Made by a program: the position numbers and the translations under genes
The notes under the pieces: model-generated
Database searches by the model: none
What the model was told of the DNA's origin: nothing
The model's input: only the letters and a program-made list of their open reading frames with translations
Source of the DNA: Vibrio coralliilyticus ATCC BAA-450
GTDB lineage: Bacteria; Pseudomonadota; Gammaproteobacteria; Enterobacterales; Vibrionaceae
Direction of reading: 5' to 3'
NCBI RefSeq assembly: GCF_000176135.1
Contig: NZ_ACZN01000015.1
Coordinates: 186,001-250,000, forward strand
DNA length: 64,000 bases
Shown: in pieces, positions 40,642 to 51,245 of the stretch
How positions within the stretch are numbered: the stretch's first letter is position 1
Layout of the letters: each line of letters begins with the position of its first letter

Positions 40642-41811
40642 ATGGCAGTTCATGTTGGCATCATTGATCAGGACCCAATCCGATTAGTCACTCCATTATT
40701 GGATAACCGGACCGTCAGTGATCACATTGTTTTTATTGGCGTTAAGAGCCAGAAAGATATGTATCATCGATTACATAGCGTTCTGGCAAAAAGAGACATT
40801 ACATCAGAGTTTTTTGAGATTCCGAATGTCGCGAATACTTCACGAATCAAACGTGCTGTCGGCATTCTGGCTGACGACCTTAGTGCACGTGGAGAAGACG
40901 TTAAGTTAAACGCCAGTTGTGGACTGCGTCATCGTCTGCTGTCTGTTTACGAGGTGTTTCGTACTTTTCATTGGCCGATTTTTGTCGTAGAACCAAATAG
41001 TGACCGCCTTTGCTGGCTATACCCAGACGGTAAAGAAGATACTCAAGTAGAAGATCGAATTACGATTGACGACTACCTAACAGTATTTGGCGCTAGGGGC
41101 GAGTTTAATGACCAACAGCTTCCTCCACAGCTTGATCAGAAACTGTATGAGCTTGGAGAACGATGGGCAAGCAATGCACTTGAACTTGGTCCTGGTCTTG
41201 CGACACTTAACTATCTCGCTACTACGTGCCGTAAAGAGCAAAAGCTCGATGTCGCACTATCCGAGAAACAACAAGGTTACCGCGAGCTCAATATGCTGCT
41301 CAGTGACTTGGTCGAAGCCGAAATTGCAACTTATGAGCATGGTGTTCTCACCTTCGCAGATGAAGACGCCCGTCGCTTCTCAAATGGTGAATGGTTAGAG
41401 ACGTTAGTTCACAGCACAGTGCGTCAGATCCAAAAAGATATGCCAACCATTCAGGATCATTCACTCAATGTGCAGGTTTATCGTCAGCTTGGTGATCGTG
41501 AAGTGCGTAATGAGCTTGATGTTGCCTCGGTCGCCAATAACAAACTTCATATCATTGAGTGTAAAACTAAAGGTATGCGCGATGACGGTGATGACACCTT
41601 ATACAAGCTCGAGTCTTTGCGCGATCTGTTGGGTGGCCTTCAAGCGCGAGCCATGCTCGTCAGCTTCCGACCATTGCGCTACAACGATATTACACGAGCT
41701 GAAGATCTCGGATTAGCGCTAATTGGTCCAGATGAATTAAAAGACCTGAAAACGCACCTAACTAACTGGTTTAAAGAGGCGGGCGGATACGACGACTGCG
41801 ATGTCTGCTAG
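40642..41811 (+). CDS. CARF-domain nuclease-like protein (DUF1887, VC1899 type)
   Basis: The 389-residue protein has an N-terminal Rossmann-like CARF domain (about 1-150) and a C-terminal PD-(D/E)xK nuclease-like domain. In the second domain E250/E253 (GEWLETLV), E291-L-D293 (NELDV) and E306-C-K308 form the classical metal-site pattern. It matches V. cholerae VC1899 (structure 1XMX, from recall) and the Can2/Card1 nucleases that type III CRISPR cyclic oligoadenylates activate. Here no CRISPR or cas gene is near; the gene stands between a chemoreceptor and fadR, with its own terminator. The CARF ligand loop reads NASCGLRHRL at 90-99 rather than the TGGTK-like form that I recall for cOA sensors. 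What activates it is unknown. Confidence 0.8.
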   Translation: MAVHVGIIDQDPIRLVTPLLDNRTVSDHIVFIGVKSQKDMYHRLHSVLAKRDITSEFFEIPNVANTSRIKRAVGILADDLSARGEDVKLNASCGLRHRLLSVYEVFRTFHWPIFVVEPNSDRLCWLYPDGKEDTQVEDRITIDDYLTVFGARGEFNDQQLPPQLDQKLYELGERWASNALELGPGLATLNYLATTCRKEQKLDVALSEKQQGYRELNMLLSDLVEAEIATYEHGVLTFADEDARRFSNGEWLETLVHSTVRQIQKDMPTIQDHSLNVQVYRQLGDREVRNELDVASVANNKLHIIECKTKGMRDDGDDTLYKLESLRDLLGGLQARAMLVSFRPLRYNDITRAEDLGLALIGPDELKDLKTHLTNWFKEAGGYDDCDVC

Positions 41812-41833
41812 ATAAACTCGGATCTAAAAGACA

Positions 41834-41865
41834 AGAAACCCGCCAATCGGCGGGTTTTCTTTTAT
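41834..41865. terminator. Bidirectional terminator between the CARF gene and fadR
   Basis: AAACCCGCC/GGCGGGTTT with loop AATC and A/T flanks lies between the convergent stop codons. Confidence 0.9.
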
Positions 41866-41878
41866 TCGATTACCATTC

Positions 41879-42718
41879 TTAGCTGTCATCTTCAGTGAAG
41901 CTTGTTGGCAGCGAGGTTTTCATCTCGTTCCAAATCTGCCCACTTTCAATACCATAGTGACGAACAACAACGATGATTCGGTCACGATCACCTGTTTCGC
42001 AAACTTCCAGTAGATCGCGGTAAAATTGCAGTGCTAGATTACGTGCTTCCGGGCTTGAGAAGTAGTAACTTCCTACGCGGTCGTACAGCTTTTTAAGACC
42101 GTTGAAAATCAATCCGTAAATCTGGTTGCCTGAATGGAACGCCAGACGTTGGAACAGCATGTAGTCATAGAAGTTAAAGGTTTTAGCAATCAAAGTTGCC
42201 TGACGCTTAGCTTCGTCCTTCTCACCGTCGTCTTTGATATGTTGTTGGATTTTCTCCGCATAAGGCGAAGACTCCATAAACGTATCCCAAGAGTCTGCAG
42301 CAAGCAGGCTCTCACAAGATTCTATAACACCACTAATGGTACGTTCTGCACTTTCTTTATTCGCTTTAAACGCGTAGCGCATAAAAATAGGGCTGATGTT
42401 TGTTCGTGCCGCAAGCAAATCTTCAACAATCGAAGTTGCGTTATCCGCATCCAAGGTCATTAGCGTGTCGAGGATATGTAACCCCGATGTTTCCATGAAC
42501 TGGTTAACCTTGGTCGGTTTGCCGTGTTGGATGGTTAACCAGCCGTCACGCGCCAAGCGCTGTAGCACTTCACGCAGTGTCGTTCGGGTAACCCCTATTA
42601 ATTCAGAGAGCTCGCGTTCAGCGGGAAGAATAGAACCTGGAGGGAAGCGCCCTTTCCAAATACTCTCAATGATGTATTTTTCTGCGAAACCTGCAGGGCT
42701 CTTTGCCTTGATGACCAT
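41879..42718 (-). CDS. fadR: Fatty acid metabolism regulator FadR
   Basis: The 279-residue GntR-family regulator represses beta-oxidation and activates unsaturated fatty acid synthesis, and acyl-CoA releases it from DNA. The N-terminal winged helix is at about residues 8-75 ([28 protein letters not shown]). It is about 40 residues longer than E. coli FadR (239), with the extra stretch around 130-175, consistent with the insertion described in V. cholerae FadR that binds a second acyl-CoA. It is divergent from nhaB. A FadR-like site lies 42 bases upstream of its start. Confidence 0.95.
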   Translation of the reverse strand: MVIKAKSPAGFAEKYIIESIWKGRFPPGSILPAERELSELIGVTRTTLREVLQRLARDGWLTIQHGKPTKVNQFMETSGLHILDTLMTLDADNATSIVEDLLAARTNISPIFMRYAFKANKESAERTISGVIESCESLLAADSWDTFMESSPYAEKIQQHIKDDGEKDEAKRQATLIAKTFNFYDYMLFQRLAFHSGNQIYGLIFNGLKKLYDRVGSYYFSSPEARNLALQFYRDLLEVCETGDRDRIIVVVRHYGIESGQIWNEMKTSLPTSFTEDDS

Positions 42719-43412
42719 TAATTTAACTATCCAATATTTTTATTTATAGGGTCGAATAGAACTCATCATACCACTAGTTCTTAGTTATCGGAAACAAACC
42801 GAAAGTAAACTTGACGCAAAACACCAATAGAGTTGTAGCTCTAATTTATACTGAGGGATTGCGTTATTATGTCTTTGAGTCAAAGCTAATTTATTATAAA
42901 TTTAATAAAAACTTCACACTTGCTAGCCCTTATGGGTATTGACTTAGTTTGCAAAACATAAGTTTTTAATTTTGCAATATTAAACTGTCATTTCCATTCA
43001 ATATAATGACATAATCTATCTTATTCGACCTTTTCGAGGCCGAGCTGCCATGAATTGTTTTTTTTCACAACTCTCATCCCGCCTTAACGCCACTTTGATC
43101 GCGTTTTTAAACAAAAGTCCACTGAGCGATTTATCAAGATAAACTTTATTATTGACTAAATTAACTTGAGGAGTACAGTTGCGACCAAAGTAAGGAGTGC
43201 TTGTCTTTCTCAGGGAGTGACTTGGCAAGGCCACATATCATTTTGCTTTATGTTGTTTTTCTAAGTCACTGTTGAATCAGGTCTGTTTCAGCGTTTTTTC
43301 TTGTCATTCGCCACGATTAATTTGGTGATGAGCTAAGCCCACAATGACACAGATATATAGATGCAAGCACACGCAGTGTCTATTCATAACAACATTTAAG
43401 AGTATTAGTATC
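42719..43412. other. 694-base intergenic region between fadR and nhaB
   Basis: Long AT-rich divergent region. I cannot support a gene firmly. A 72-codon minus-strand frame (43016-43234, GTG start, no clear ribosome-binding site, ending in the basic MAARPRKGRIR) and a 30-codon plus-strand frame (43051-43143) overlap there; both are weak. A small RNA is possible but no convincing terminator hairpin with a T-run was found. Confidence 0.5.
42760..42776. promoter_or_regulatory. Possible FadR autoregulatory site
   Basis: Read on the minus strand, TAGTGGTATGATGAGTT matches 13 of 17 positions of the FadR consensus AWCTGGTCSGAYSWGTT, just upstream of fadR. An autoregulatory site is plausible; not tested. 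Confidence 0.35.
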
Positions 43413-45002
43413 ATGCCGATGTCACTCGGGAATGCTTTCATTAAGAATTTCTTAGGAAAGGCCCCAGATTGGTATAAAGTTGCCATCATTTCATTTCTTA
43501 TCATCAACCCGATTGTCTTTTTCCTTATCGACCCATTCGTAGCGGGTTGGCTTCTGGTCGCAGAGTTTATTTTTACTCTCGCGATGGCCCTCAAGTGTTA
43601 CCCTCTTCAGCCGGGAGGCTTATTAGCCATTGAGGCTATTGCGATTGGAATGACCAGCCCAGAGCAAGTCAAACATGAGCTAGTCGCCAACATCGAAGTG
43701 TTATTGCTCCTGATCTTCATGGTAGCGGGCATCTACTTCATGAAACAGCTACTGCTGTTTATCTTTACAAAGATACTACTTGGCATTCGCTCAAAAAGCT
43801 TGCTCTCTGTAGCCTTTTGTTTTGCTGCAGCTTTTCTATCCGCTTTCCTTGACGCACTAACCGTTATTGCAGTTGTCATTAGCGTGGCGGTCGGTTTCTA
43901 CGCGATCTACCACAAAGTCGCTTCAGGTAAAGGCTCAACAGCGTCACACGACCATACTCAAGACGACCATCTTTCAGAGCTAACGCGCGATGATTTAGAA
44001 AACTATCGTGCCTTTTTGCGTTCTTTATTGATGCATGCAGGTGTCGGTACGGCACTGGGTGGTGTAATGACTATGGTTGGTGAGCCGCAAAACTTGATCA
44101 TTGCTGATCAGGCCGGCTGGCAGTTCGGCGAATTTATTATTCGTATGCTACCGGTTACGGCACCCGTTTTTGTCTGCGGCTTAATTACTTGTGTACTTGT
44201 TGAAAAGCTTAAAATCTGTGGATACGGTGCTCGTTTACCTGATAACGTTCGTCAAATCCTAGTCGACTTTGACAATGCAGAACGTAAAACACGTACTAAG
44301 CAAGATGTCGCGAAGCTGTGGATTCAAGGTGCAATTGCTATCTGGCTTATCGTCGGACTAGCACTTCACCTTGCGGCTGTTGGCTTGATTGGCCTGTCTG
44401 TCATCATTCTTGCTACCGCATTTACTGGTGTCATCGAAGAACATTCAATGGGCAAAGCGTTTGAAGAAGCGTTGCCGTTTACTGCCTTACTTGCCGTCTT
44501 CTTTGCCGTTGTTGCAGTGATCATCGACCAACAGCTATTTAAGCCTGTTATCGATGCGGTGTTACACGTCGAAGATAAAGGGGCTCAGTTGGCACTCTTC
44601 TATATTGCTAACGGCATACTTTCGATGGTGTCAGATAACGTATTCGTCGGTACGGTTTACATCAACGAGGTGAAAACTGCACTGATTGAGGGAGTAATCA
44701 CTCGCGACCAGTTCGACCTACTCGCAGTAGCAATCAATACTGGTACCAACCTTCCTTCGGTAGCCACGCCAAATGGTCAGGCAGCCTTCTTATTCCTGTT
44801 GACCTCAGCTCTTGCGCCTCTGATTCGCTTATCTTATGGCCGCATGGTTATAATGGCTCTGCCTTACACGATCGTCCTTGCACTGGTTGGTCTTGCAGGT
44901 ATTGTGTTCCTTGTTGAGCCGATGACAGCGTGGTTTTACGATGCAGGTTGGATTTCAGCACATGTAGGTGAGCTGACTCCAGCTGTCTCTGGCGGACATT
45001 AA
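43413..45002 (+). CDS. nhaB: Na+/H+ antiporter NhaB
   Basis: The 529-residue inner membrane antiporter has about 12 TM segments. It expels sodium in exchange for protons and helps salt tolerance and pH homeostasis in marine bacteria. [21 protein letters not shown] at the start and the segment [20 protein letters not shown] are family signatures. ATG at 43413 gives the usual family start; a 23-codon upstream extension is not used. It is divergent from fadR and ends before a terminator. Confidence 0.95.
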   Translation: MPMSLGNAFIKNFLGKAPDWYKVAIISFLIINPIVFFLIDPFVAGWLLVAEFIFTLAMALKCYPLQPGGLLAIEAIAIGMTSPEQVKHELVANIEVLLLLIFMVAGIYFMKQLLLFIFTKILLGIRSKSLLSVAFCFAAAFLSAFLDALTVIAVVISVAVGFYAIYHKVASGKGSTASHDHTQDDHLSELTRDDLENYRAFLRSLLMHAGVGTALGGVMTMVGEPQNLIIADQAGWQFGEFIIRMLPVTAPVFVCGLITCVLVEKLKICGYGARLPDNVRQILVDFDNAERKTRTKQDVAKLWIQGAIAIWLIVGLALHLAAVGLIGLSVIILATAFTGVIEEHSMGKAFEEALPFTALLAVFFAVVAVIIDQQLFKPVIDAVLHVEDKGAQLALFYIANGILSMVSDNVFVGTVYINEVKTALIEGVITRDQFDLLAVAINTGTNLPSVATPNGQAAFLFLLTSALAPLIRLSYGRMVIMALPYTIVLALVGLAGIVFLVEPMTAWFYDAGWISAHVGELTPAVSGGH

Positions 45003-45049
45003 TCAAGAAAACTCAAAAGTTTTAGTTGAAGCCGAAACTTTTCCACGAT

Positions 45050-45080
45050 AAAAAGCTCTGATTAGTCAGAGCTTTTTTTA
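45050..45080 (+). terminator. Intrinsic terminator of nhaB
   Basis: AAAAGCTCTGA/TCAGAGCTTTT with loop TTAG is followed by a T-run. dsbB starts 17 bases later. Confidence 0.88.
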
Positions 45081-45096
45081 TAAACAGGATATCTCT

Positions 45097-45618
45097 GTGA
45101 ACATTCTTTCTACCATTAAGTCTTTTTCCCAATCGCGCTTGTCTTGGTTACTGTTACTAGCCTTTGTCATCTTCTTTGAAGTTGCAGCATTATACTTTCA
45201 GCACGTCATGATGCTCGCACCTTGTGTTATGTGTATCTACGAGCGAGTCGCTATGCTTGGCATCGGCGCAGCAGCCATAATCGGTTTGATAGCACCGGAT
45301 AACACAGCGGCACGCTGGCTGGGACTCGCGGCTTGGGGTGCGAGTTCATATAAAGGCTTAATGCTAGCTCTGGAGCACGTCGATTACCAATTCAACCCTT
45401 CTCCGTTTGCCACCTGCGATTTGTTTGTCACCTTCCCCGATTGGGCACCTCTCAACAAGTGGGCTCCATGGATGTTTGAAGCATTTGGTGACTGTAGCAA
45501 AGTCGTATGGCAGTTTCTTTCGCTCTCTATGCCTCAATGGTTGGTCGTTATCTTCGCAGCAAACCTAGCGGCATTGGTCGTTATCGTTATTGCACAGTTT
45601 GCGAAAGCTAGAAGCTAG
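45097..45618 (+). CDS. dsbB: Disulfide bond formation protein DsbB
   Basis: The 173-residue inner membrane protein has four TM segments and re-oxidises periplasmic DsbA with quinone. The first redox pair is C43-V-M-C46; the second is C107 and C133. The start is GTG at 45097 with AGGA 8 bases upstream. The last codons (AKARS) and the stop lie in an array of six 7-bp repeats, which is unusual. Confidence 0.93.
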   Translation: MNILSTIKSFSQSRLSWLLLLAFVIFFEVAALYFQHVMMLAPCVMCIYERVAMLGIGAAAIIGLIAPDNTAARWLGLAAWGASSYKGLMLALEHVDYQFNPSPFATCDLFVTFPDWAPLNKWAPWMFEAFGDCSKVVWQFLSLSMPQWLVVIFAANLAALVVIVIAQFAKARS

Positions 45619-45646
45619 AAGCTAGAAGCTAGAAGCTAGAAGCTAG
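45605..45646 (+). repeat. Six tandem copies of a 7-bp unit over the dsbB stop codon
   Basis: The unit AAGCTAG is repeated six times without mismatch (42 bp). The dsbB stop TAG is in the second copy. Because the first two copies hold the end of the gene, changes in copy number above two do not alter the protein. Confidence 0.95.
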
Positions 45647-45650
45647 AGAT

Positions 45651-45685
45651 TAAAAAGGGTTGGCACATATGTGCCAACCCTTTTT
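45651..45685. terminator. Bidirectional terminator between dsbB and ftsK
   Basis: AAAAAGGGTTGGCACAT/ATGTGCCAACCCTTTTT is a long perfect palindrome with A-tract and T-tract on its two arms. Confidence 0.93.
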
Positions 45686-45717
45686 ATTTTGGTCTCTCAT
45701 CTATTGTTCAGATGGCA

Positions 45718-48636
45718 TTAGTTCATCTCACGGCCAGGTGCAGGGGCTAACACTTCTCTATTTCCATTATGCCCCGGCGCACTTACAATCCCTTGAGCTT
45801 CTAATTGCTCAACGATGCGAGCTGCACGGTTATAGCCAATTTTAAAACGTCTCTGCACACCTGAAACAGAACCACGGCGTGACTGCACGACGTGCTCGAC
45901 AACCTGATCAAACAGCGGGTCCATCTCTTCCTCACCTTCAGGTTTCTCACCCGGTAGTAGGCCTTCTGGTCCTTGATCGCCATTGGTGATTTCATCAATG
46001 TAGTTTGGCTTACCACGCGCTTTCCAGTTGTTTACCACAGCATGTACATCGTCATCCGAAGCAAACGCACCATGTACACGCACCGTGTGGCTGGAACCCG
46101 GAGGAAGGTAAAGCATGTCACCCATACCTAATAGTGATTCAGCACCACCTTGATCAAGAATGGTTCTAGAATCTGTTTTAGTTGATACAGTGAACGCAAC
46201 ACGGGTTGGGATATTGGCTTTGATTAAGCCAGTAATGACGTCAACAGATGGACGCTGCGTCGCGAGAATCAAGTGAATACCAGCGGCACGCGCTTTTTGA
46301 GCAAGACGGGCTATGAGCTCTTCGACCTTCTTGCCTACCACCATCATCAAGTCAGCAAATTCATCGACAATAACCACAATATAAGGCAGTTTCTCCAGCA
46401 GTGGTGGCGTTTCGTCCATGCTGTCACCCGGTTGCCACAGTGGATCGTGAATCGGATGCCCTGCTTCTGCGGCCATCTTGAGCTTGTCGTTAAAGCCTTT
46501 GATGTTACGTACACCTAGTGCAGACATTAGCTTGTAACGACGTTCCATCTCACCCACACACCAACGCAGCGCATTCGACGCATCTTTCATGTCAGTAACC
46601 ACTTCAGATAGAAGATGTGGAATGCCTTCGTATACCGATAGCTCGAGCATTTTCGGGTCAATCATGATGAAACGTACTTCTTCAGGCGTCGCTTTGTACA
46701 GCATACTCAAGATCATCACGTTTACACCCACCGACTTACCTGAGCCCGTGGTACCCGCGACCAGAACGTGCGGCATCTTCGACAAATCTGCGACAACAGC
46801 CTCACCTGCGATATCTTGACCAAGTACGACCGTTGTCGGCGATTTGGCTTCAATAAAGTGCTGGCTACCAACAACATCTGAGAAGTACACTGTCTGGCGA
46901 CTCATGTTTGGTAACTCAAGTCCTACGTATGGTTTACCTGGTATTACTTCAACAACACGAACCGCCATCGCTGACAATGAACGAGCTAAGTCCATAGAAA
47001 GGCCTGAAATACGGGAGACCTTAACCCCTGGCGCTAAGTCCAGTTCAAATCTTGTAATGACGGGACCTGGGAAGATATCGACGACTTCAGCCTTAATTTT
47101 GTAGTCGGCAAGCTTAGCTTCCACCAAGCGAGCAATCTCTTCCAACGCAGCGCGGTCAATAAAGTTCTCGCGTTTTTCTGGGTGATACAACAGCTCTAAT
47201 GTGGGCATTGGCTCTTTTGGCGTAGGGAGATTAGCTTCTTGCTGAACAAGGAACGGGTTCTGCTGAGCAGCAACTTTTGCCTGAGCATCCGAGACAATGT
47301 TCTGGAACGCTGCGACATCCGCATCGCCCTCTTCAACATCTTCGACTTCTACGGAGGCGTTAATGTCACTGTCTTCATCAGCGACTTCAAATGACGAGAT
47401 AACAGGGTCTTGATGGCTGCTGTCTGGTTCCACCTCAGTCGAGATCTGTTCGAGCTCTATAGGGTCAATTCGAGGCTGAACTATTTCTTGCTCTTCATGA
47501 ACCTCTTCAGTGCTCCACGGCATACCTTGAATAGGGTCAGCGTTAACAGGAGACTCCACCGGTTCAGGTTCTCTATCTGCGACATCGATGTTTTCTTTTA
47601 TGCTTTCTTGCTCTTGAAGCGCAAAATCATCTTCGCTTTGAGCTGCCGCTTCGAGTTCTTCTATCGTCGAACCAAGCTGTCTGGTGCGCTCTTCTTTTGG
47701 TTCTTTGTCATATACGTTGCTTTGAACGACTGGAGGTGCTTCGACAATGGGTTCAGGAAGTTCTTCTGGTTCAGGTTGGTACGAGCGAGGCTCAATGTCG
47801 ATTCTCTCGACAACTGGGTCACTCACTGTTGGCTCTTTGCGAGAATCAGGCATGTGGATATTGAAACGGCGAGGTTCCTCATCCACATTCGCTGCAAATA
47901 ACGCGTCTTCTGTTTCTGCATCATCTACCGGAGCTTGCTTTGTATCATCACGAGGTGTCGTTAATTGAGGTTCTATGAGTTCTTCTTTTTCACCACGAGC
48001 TTTGTTCACCAGGTTTGTTAGTAAGTGGATGGCACCTTCGCCCAGCCAATCTACTATCGATAACCATGAAATCCCAGTCAGTAGGGTGAAACCCGCTCCC
48101 CACAAAAAGAGAAAAACTAGGGTAGTTCCTAAGATGTTGAGAGTAGGTAACGATAAACTGGTCAGCACATCACCAATTACACCGCCAGAAGAGAAATACC
48201 AGATATCATCGAAGTTAATATCTGCAAGACCACAGCTCGTCAGGATAAGGATCGTTAAACCTAGAAGACGTGTGCCCCAAAGCATCAAGTCGATAGGTTC
48301 GTTTTCACCTCGCTTTCTCAACATGACCCAAGCGGTAATCGTGATAATGATTGGAATCGGATAAGCCATCGAACCAAAGGTAAAAAATAATGTATCGGCA
48401 ACCCAAGCGCCGACCAAACCGCCTGCGTTATTGATGTCTCCACCCCAAGCGGTTTGAGACCAAGAGGGGTCAGCAGGATTAAACGTGAGTAAGGCGATGG
48501 ACAATAATATAGAAGACAGCACAATCACGATAAGACTGCACTCTTTAAGGCGTTGAGGGCCATCAAGACGAGAAGACTGAGGCTCTTCTCCGGTTTTGAT
48601 TATTGTTTCAACTTTATTTTTGTTCTCTTTGAACAT
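45718..48636 (-). CDS. ftsK: DNA translocase FtsK
   Basis: The 972-residue protein resolves chromosome dimers and moves DNA at the septum. Four N-terminal TM segments lie within the first about 180 residues. An acidic linker of about 350 residues follows, with fewer repeats and shorter than in E. coli (whose FtsK has 1329). The RecA-like motor has Walker [13 protein letters not shown] at about 627 and Walker B. The C-terminal gamma winged helix ([24 protein letters not shown]) recognises KOPS. ATG at 48636 gives [10 protein letters not shown]; an upstream ATG at 48696 is also in frame but I consider it less likely. Confidence 0.93.
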   Translation of the reverse strand: MFKENKNKVETIIKTGEEPQSSRLDGPQRLKECSLIVIVLSSILLSIALLTFNPADPSWSQTAWGGDINNAGGLVGAWVADTLFFTFGSMAYPIPIIITITAWVMLRKRGENEPIDLMLWGTRLLGLTILILTSCGLADINFDDIWYFSSGGVIGDVLTSLSLPTLNILGTTLVFLFLWGAGFTLLTGISWLSIVDWLGEGAIHLLTNLVNKARGEKEELIEPQLTTPRDDTKQAPVDDAETEDALFAANVDEEPRRFNIHMPDSRKEPTVSDPVVERIDIEPRSYQPEPEELPEPIVEAPPVVQSNVYDKEPKEERTRQLGSTIEELEAAAQSEDDFALQEQESIKENIDVADREPEPVESPVNADPIQGMPWSTEEVHEEQEIVQPRIDPIELEQISTEVEPDSSHQDPVISSFEVADEDSDINASVEVEDVEEGDADVAAFQNIVSDAQAKVAAQQNPFLVQQEANLPTPKEPMPTLELLYHPEKRENFIDRAALEEIARLVEAKLADYKIKAEVVDIFPGPVITRFELDLAPGVKVSRISGLSMDLARSLSAMAVRVVEVIPGKPYVGLELPNMSRQTVYFSDVVGSQHFIEAKSPTTVVLGQDIAGEAVVADLSKMPHVLVAGTTGSGKSVGVNVMILSMLYKATPEEVRFIMIDPKMLELSVYEGIPHLLSEVVTDMKDASNALRWCVGEMERRYKLMSALGVRNIKGFNDKLKMAAEAGHPIHDPLWQPGDSMDETPPLLEKLPYIVVIVDEFADLMMVVGKKVEELIARLAQKARAAGIHLILATQRPSVDVITGLIKANIPTRVAFTVSTKTDSRTILDQGGAESLLGMGDMLYLPPGSSHTVRVHGAFASDDDVHAVVNNWKARGKPNYIDEITNGDQGPEGLLPGEKPEGEEEMDPLFDQVVEHVVQSRRGSVSGVQRRFKIGYNRAARIVEQLEAQGIVSAPGHNGNREVLAPAPGREMN

Positions 48637-48713
48637 AACCAACTTATCAACTACGTGATACTGACCCGAATGCAACACCCTTGCTTGAACATCCACCCGG
48701 CTAATCAGTAGGG

Positions 48714-48750
48714 AAAAAAATAGTCCGAGCAGCTATGCCACTCGGACTAT
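48714..48750 (-). terminator. Intrinsic terminator of lrp
   Basis: TAGTCCGAG/CTCGGACTA is followed by seven T on the minus strand, 79 bases after the lrp stop and before the ftsK promoter region. Confidence 0.88.
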
Positions 48751-48828
48751 CGATTTAACCATATCGGGACTTAAAACCCAATTACCTTAAGTCAGAATAT
48801 CGAAAGGTATTACGCTACTCTGCAAAGA

Positions 48829-49323
48829 TTAGCGTGTTTTGATAACTAACTGGTTTGTCTGTTTAACTTCTTCCATAACAACATACGTACGTGTGTCGTT
48901 AACACCAGGAAGACGTAGAAGCGTATCGCCAAGGAGCTTTCGATATGCACTCATGTCCGACACTCGAGTCTTCAATAGGTAATCGAAATCACCTGATACT
49001 AGGTGACATTCCTGAATATCATCGAGCTTCTGCACTGCTGCATTAAATTGTTCAAACACATCTGGCGCACCACGGTTTAGCGTAATTTCTACGAAAACCA
49101 ATAGTGATGCATCAAGGAACTGCGGGTTTAACAAAGCTGTATAGCCCGTAATGTACCCTTGACGTTCCAGACGACGAACACGTTCTAAACACGGCGTTGG
49201 TGAAAGACCAACTCGTTTAGACAGTTCAACGTTTGAAATACGACCGTCTTTCTGCAGTTCGTTTAGAATGTTGCGATCGATACGGTCTAGATCCTTAGAC
49301 GGCTTCTTATTGTTGTCTGCCAT
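48829..49323 (-). CDS. lrp: Leucine-responsive regulatory protein Lrp
   Basis: The 164-residue AsnC-family global regulator is almost identical to E. coli Lrp over the helix-turn-helix (ILNELQKDGRISNVELSKRVGLSPTPCLERVRRLERQG) and the effector domain. It is divergent from ald, an alanine dehydrogenase gene that Lrp-type regulators control in several bacteria. Ends before its own terminator. Confidence 0.97.
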   Translation of the reverse strand: MADNNKKPSKDLDRIDRNILNELQKDGRISNVELSKRVGLSPTPCLERVRRLERQGYITGYTALLNPQFLDASLLVFVEITLNRGAPDVFEQFNAAVQKLDDIQECHLVSGDFDYLLKTRVSDMSAYRKLLGDTLLRLPGVNDTRTYVVMEEVKQTNQLVIKTR

Positions 49324-49479
49324 TTTTTATTCCACCTTATTACTTCCTTGCAAAAAAATATACTACAACTTTTTAATATTCAGTATCAAATTTTATTCAA
49401 TCGTATCTATACTAGATATTAATTCGACAGAATTACCCTACACATAGTTAATACAACCAAAATAAAATGAGGAGTCAGG

Positions 49480-50604
49480 ATGATCATTGGCGTACCTAAG
49501 GAAATCAAAAACCACGAGTACCGTGTTGGTATGATCCCAGCGAGCGTTCGCGAGCTAGTATCTCAAGGTCACCAGGTTTTTGTAGAAACCAATGCCGGTT
49601 CTGGCATCGGCTTTTCAGACGATGATTACATCGCTGTAGGCGCATCCATTCTTCCTACCGCTGCTGACGTTTTCGCGCAAGCAGAAATGATTGTAAAGGT
49701 TAAAGAACCTCAAGCTGTTGAGCGTGCTATGCTCCGCGAGGGACAAATATTATTTACTTATTTGCACCTAGCACCAGATTTTCCACAAACTGAAGAGCTA
49801 ATCAAGAGCAAAGCTGTCTGTATAGCGTATGAGACTGTAACAGATAATATGGGTCGCTTGCCACTACTTGCTCCAATGTCTGAGGTAGCAGGTCGCATGT
49901 CTATTCAAGCGGGTGCACAAACTTTAGAGAAATCTCACGGTGGCCGTGGTCTTCTTCTTGGTGGTGTACCAGGTGTTGAGCCAGCAAAAGTTGTTGTTGT
50001 TGGTGGCGGCGTAGTAGGTGCAAACGCGGCACGTATGGCTGTAGGCCTACGAGCTGACGTCACTATCCTAGACCGCAATGTAGACACGCTTCGCCGTCTA
50101 GATGAAGAATTCCAAGGTCGTGCAAAAGTGGTTTACTCTACAGAAGATGCTATTGAGAAGCATGTTCTAGAAGCAGATCTAGTCATCGGTGCTGTTCTAA
50201 TCCCAGGTGCTGCTGCACCTAAACTAGTGACTAAAGAGCACATCGCTAAGATGAAGCCAGGCGCAGCTGTTGTTGACGTTGCAATCGACCAAGGTGGTTG
50301 TTTCGAAACTTCACACGCGACAACTCACGCAGATCCAACTTACATTGTTGATGACGTTGTTCACTACTGTGTAGCAAACATGCCAGGCGCTGTTGCACGC
50401 ACTTCTACTTTCGCTCTAAACAATGCAACACTGCCTTACATTGTGAAGCTAGCGAACAAGGGCTACCGCGAAGCACTTCTAGAGGACAACGGCTTCCTAG
50501 AAGGTCTAAACGTTATTCACGGTAAAGTAACGTGTAAAGAAGTAGCAGAAAGCTTCGACCTAGAATACGTAGACCCAGCGAATGCTATCGCAATGTTCAA
50601 CTAA
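49480..50604 (+). CDS. ald: Alanine dehydrogenase
   Basis: The 374-residue NAD-dependent enzyme interconverts L-alanine and pyruvate plus ammonia. The Rossmann loop [11 protein letters not shown] is at about 173-183. A typical N-terminal stretch is [19 protein letters not shown]. It is divergent from lrp across a 156-base AT-rich promoter region, which suggests Lrp control. Codon use is strongly biased, as in highly expressed genes. Confidence 0.96.
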   Translation: MIIGVPKEIKNHEYRVGMIPASVRELVSQGHQVFVETNAGSGIGFSDDDYIAVGASILPTAADVFAQAEMIVKVKEPQAVERAMLREGQILFTYLHLAPDFPQTEELIKSKAVCIAYETVTDNMGRLPLLAPMSEVAGRMSIQAGAQTLEKSHGGRGLLLGGVPGVEPAKVVVVGGGVVGANAARMAVGLRADVTILDRNVDTLRRLDEEFQGRAKVVYSTEDAIEKHVLEADLVIGAVLIPGAAAPKLVTKEHIAKMKPGAAVVDVAIDQGGCFETSHATTHADPTYIVDDVVHYCVANMPGAVARTSTFALNNATLPYIVKLANKGYREALLEDNGFLEGLNVIHGKVTCKEVAESFDLEYVDPANAIAMFN

Positions 50605-50623
50605 TGTTGAATAGCAATATATA

Positions 50624-50661
50624 GCAAAAAAAACGCTCACTTCGGTGGGCGTTTTTTTTAT
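50624..50661 (+). terminator. Intrinsic terminator of ald
   Basis: ACGCTCAC/GTGGGCGT (one T-G pair) with a TTCG loop, flanked by A-run and T-run. Confidence 0.9.
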
Positions 50662-50792
50662 GGGGATTAGGGCCGTTTTTTGGCTTCACCAGGTCTGCAT
50701 CGGTTGATGAAACCTTTTCTTTATTCACAGCTTCTCAGAAAAGCCATTGTGATTAAAAATGAGGTGCTCTCAAGAAATCGCCGATGTGTTCT

Positions 50793-51245
50793 CTAAAACC
50801 AACGTTCCAGTGCGTTTTTGTCTAGCTGACGAAAAGCACGATTAAGAATTTGAGCCAGCTCTTTATAACGAGGGCGACTTTTCATCGGCTCTAACGCAAA
50901 TCCACTCTCAACGATCTTTTGGTGAATTTCACGATACCAGCCCGCCAATGCTGGAGGAAGTTGGGTATTCGCACGACTGCCAAGCCACCACATACCCTGA
51001 ATCGGTAAGCTAATGGCGAACAATGCCATAATCACCGCCTGGGGCATTGCTGAGTAGTTATTGAAGGCCATTTGGGTCAAAACGCTAATAGCAGCGATTG
51101 CAGGCATTACTTTTACGCCAAATTTAGTGGCTTTGATAATGCGTTGCTCTGGAAACAGTAAATTGAGTTCTTTGCGCATAGGCCACGTTTCCATGTACTT
51201 CTGCCCATCACGTAGGTTATGAACTAAACCGACTTTATTACTCAT
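50793..51245 (-). CDS. yfbV: YfbV family membrane protein (UPF0208)
   Basis: The 150-residue inner membrane protein has two hydrophobic segments at about residues 40-85. E. coli YfbV has 151 residues and lies beside ackA, as here. It has been linked to chromosome macrodomain insulation in E. coli; the biochemical role is not known. It is divergent from ackA across a 349-base region. Confidence 0.9.
   Translation of the reverse strand: MSNKVGLVHNLRDGQKYMETWPMRKELNLLFPEQRIIKATKFGVKVMPAIAAISVLTQMAFNNYSAMPQAVIMALFAISLPIQGMWWLGSRANTQLPPALAGWYREIHQKIVESGFALEPMKSRPRYKELAQILNRAFRQLDKNALERWF

Noticed and set aside
43016..43234. 72-codon minus-strand frame in the fadR-nhaB gap as a firm gene
   Set aside because: GTG start without ribosome-binding site and no recognised family; kept only as a note.
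45605..45646. CRISPR-like repeat array
   Set aside because: The units are 7 bp, contiguous and without spacers, so it is a simple sequence repeat.
47410..48364. Plus-strand frames over the ftsK linker and membrane region
   Set aside because: FtsK coding is clear on the minus strand; these have no family match.
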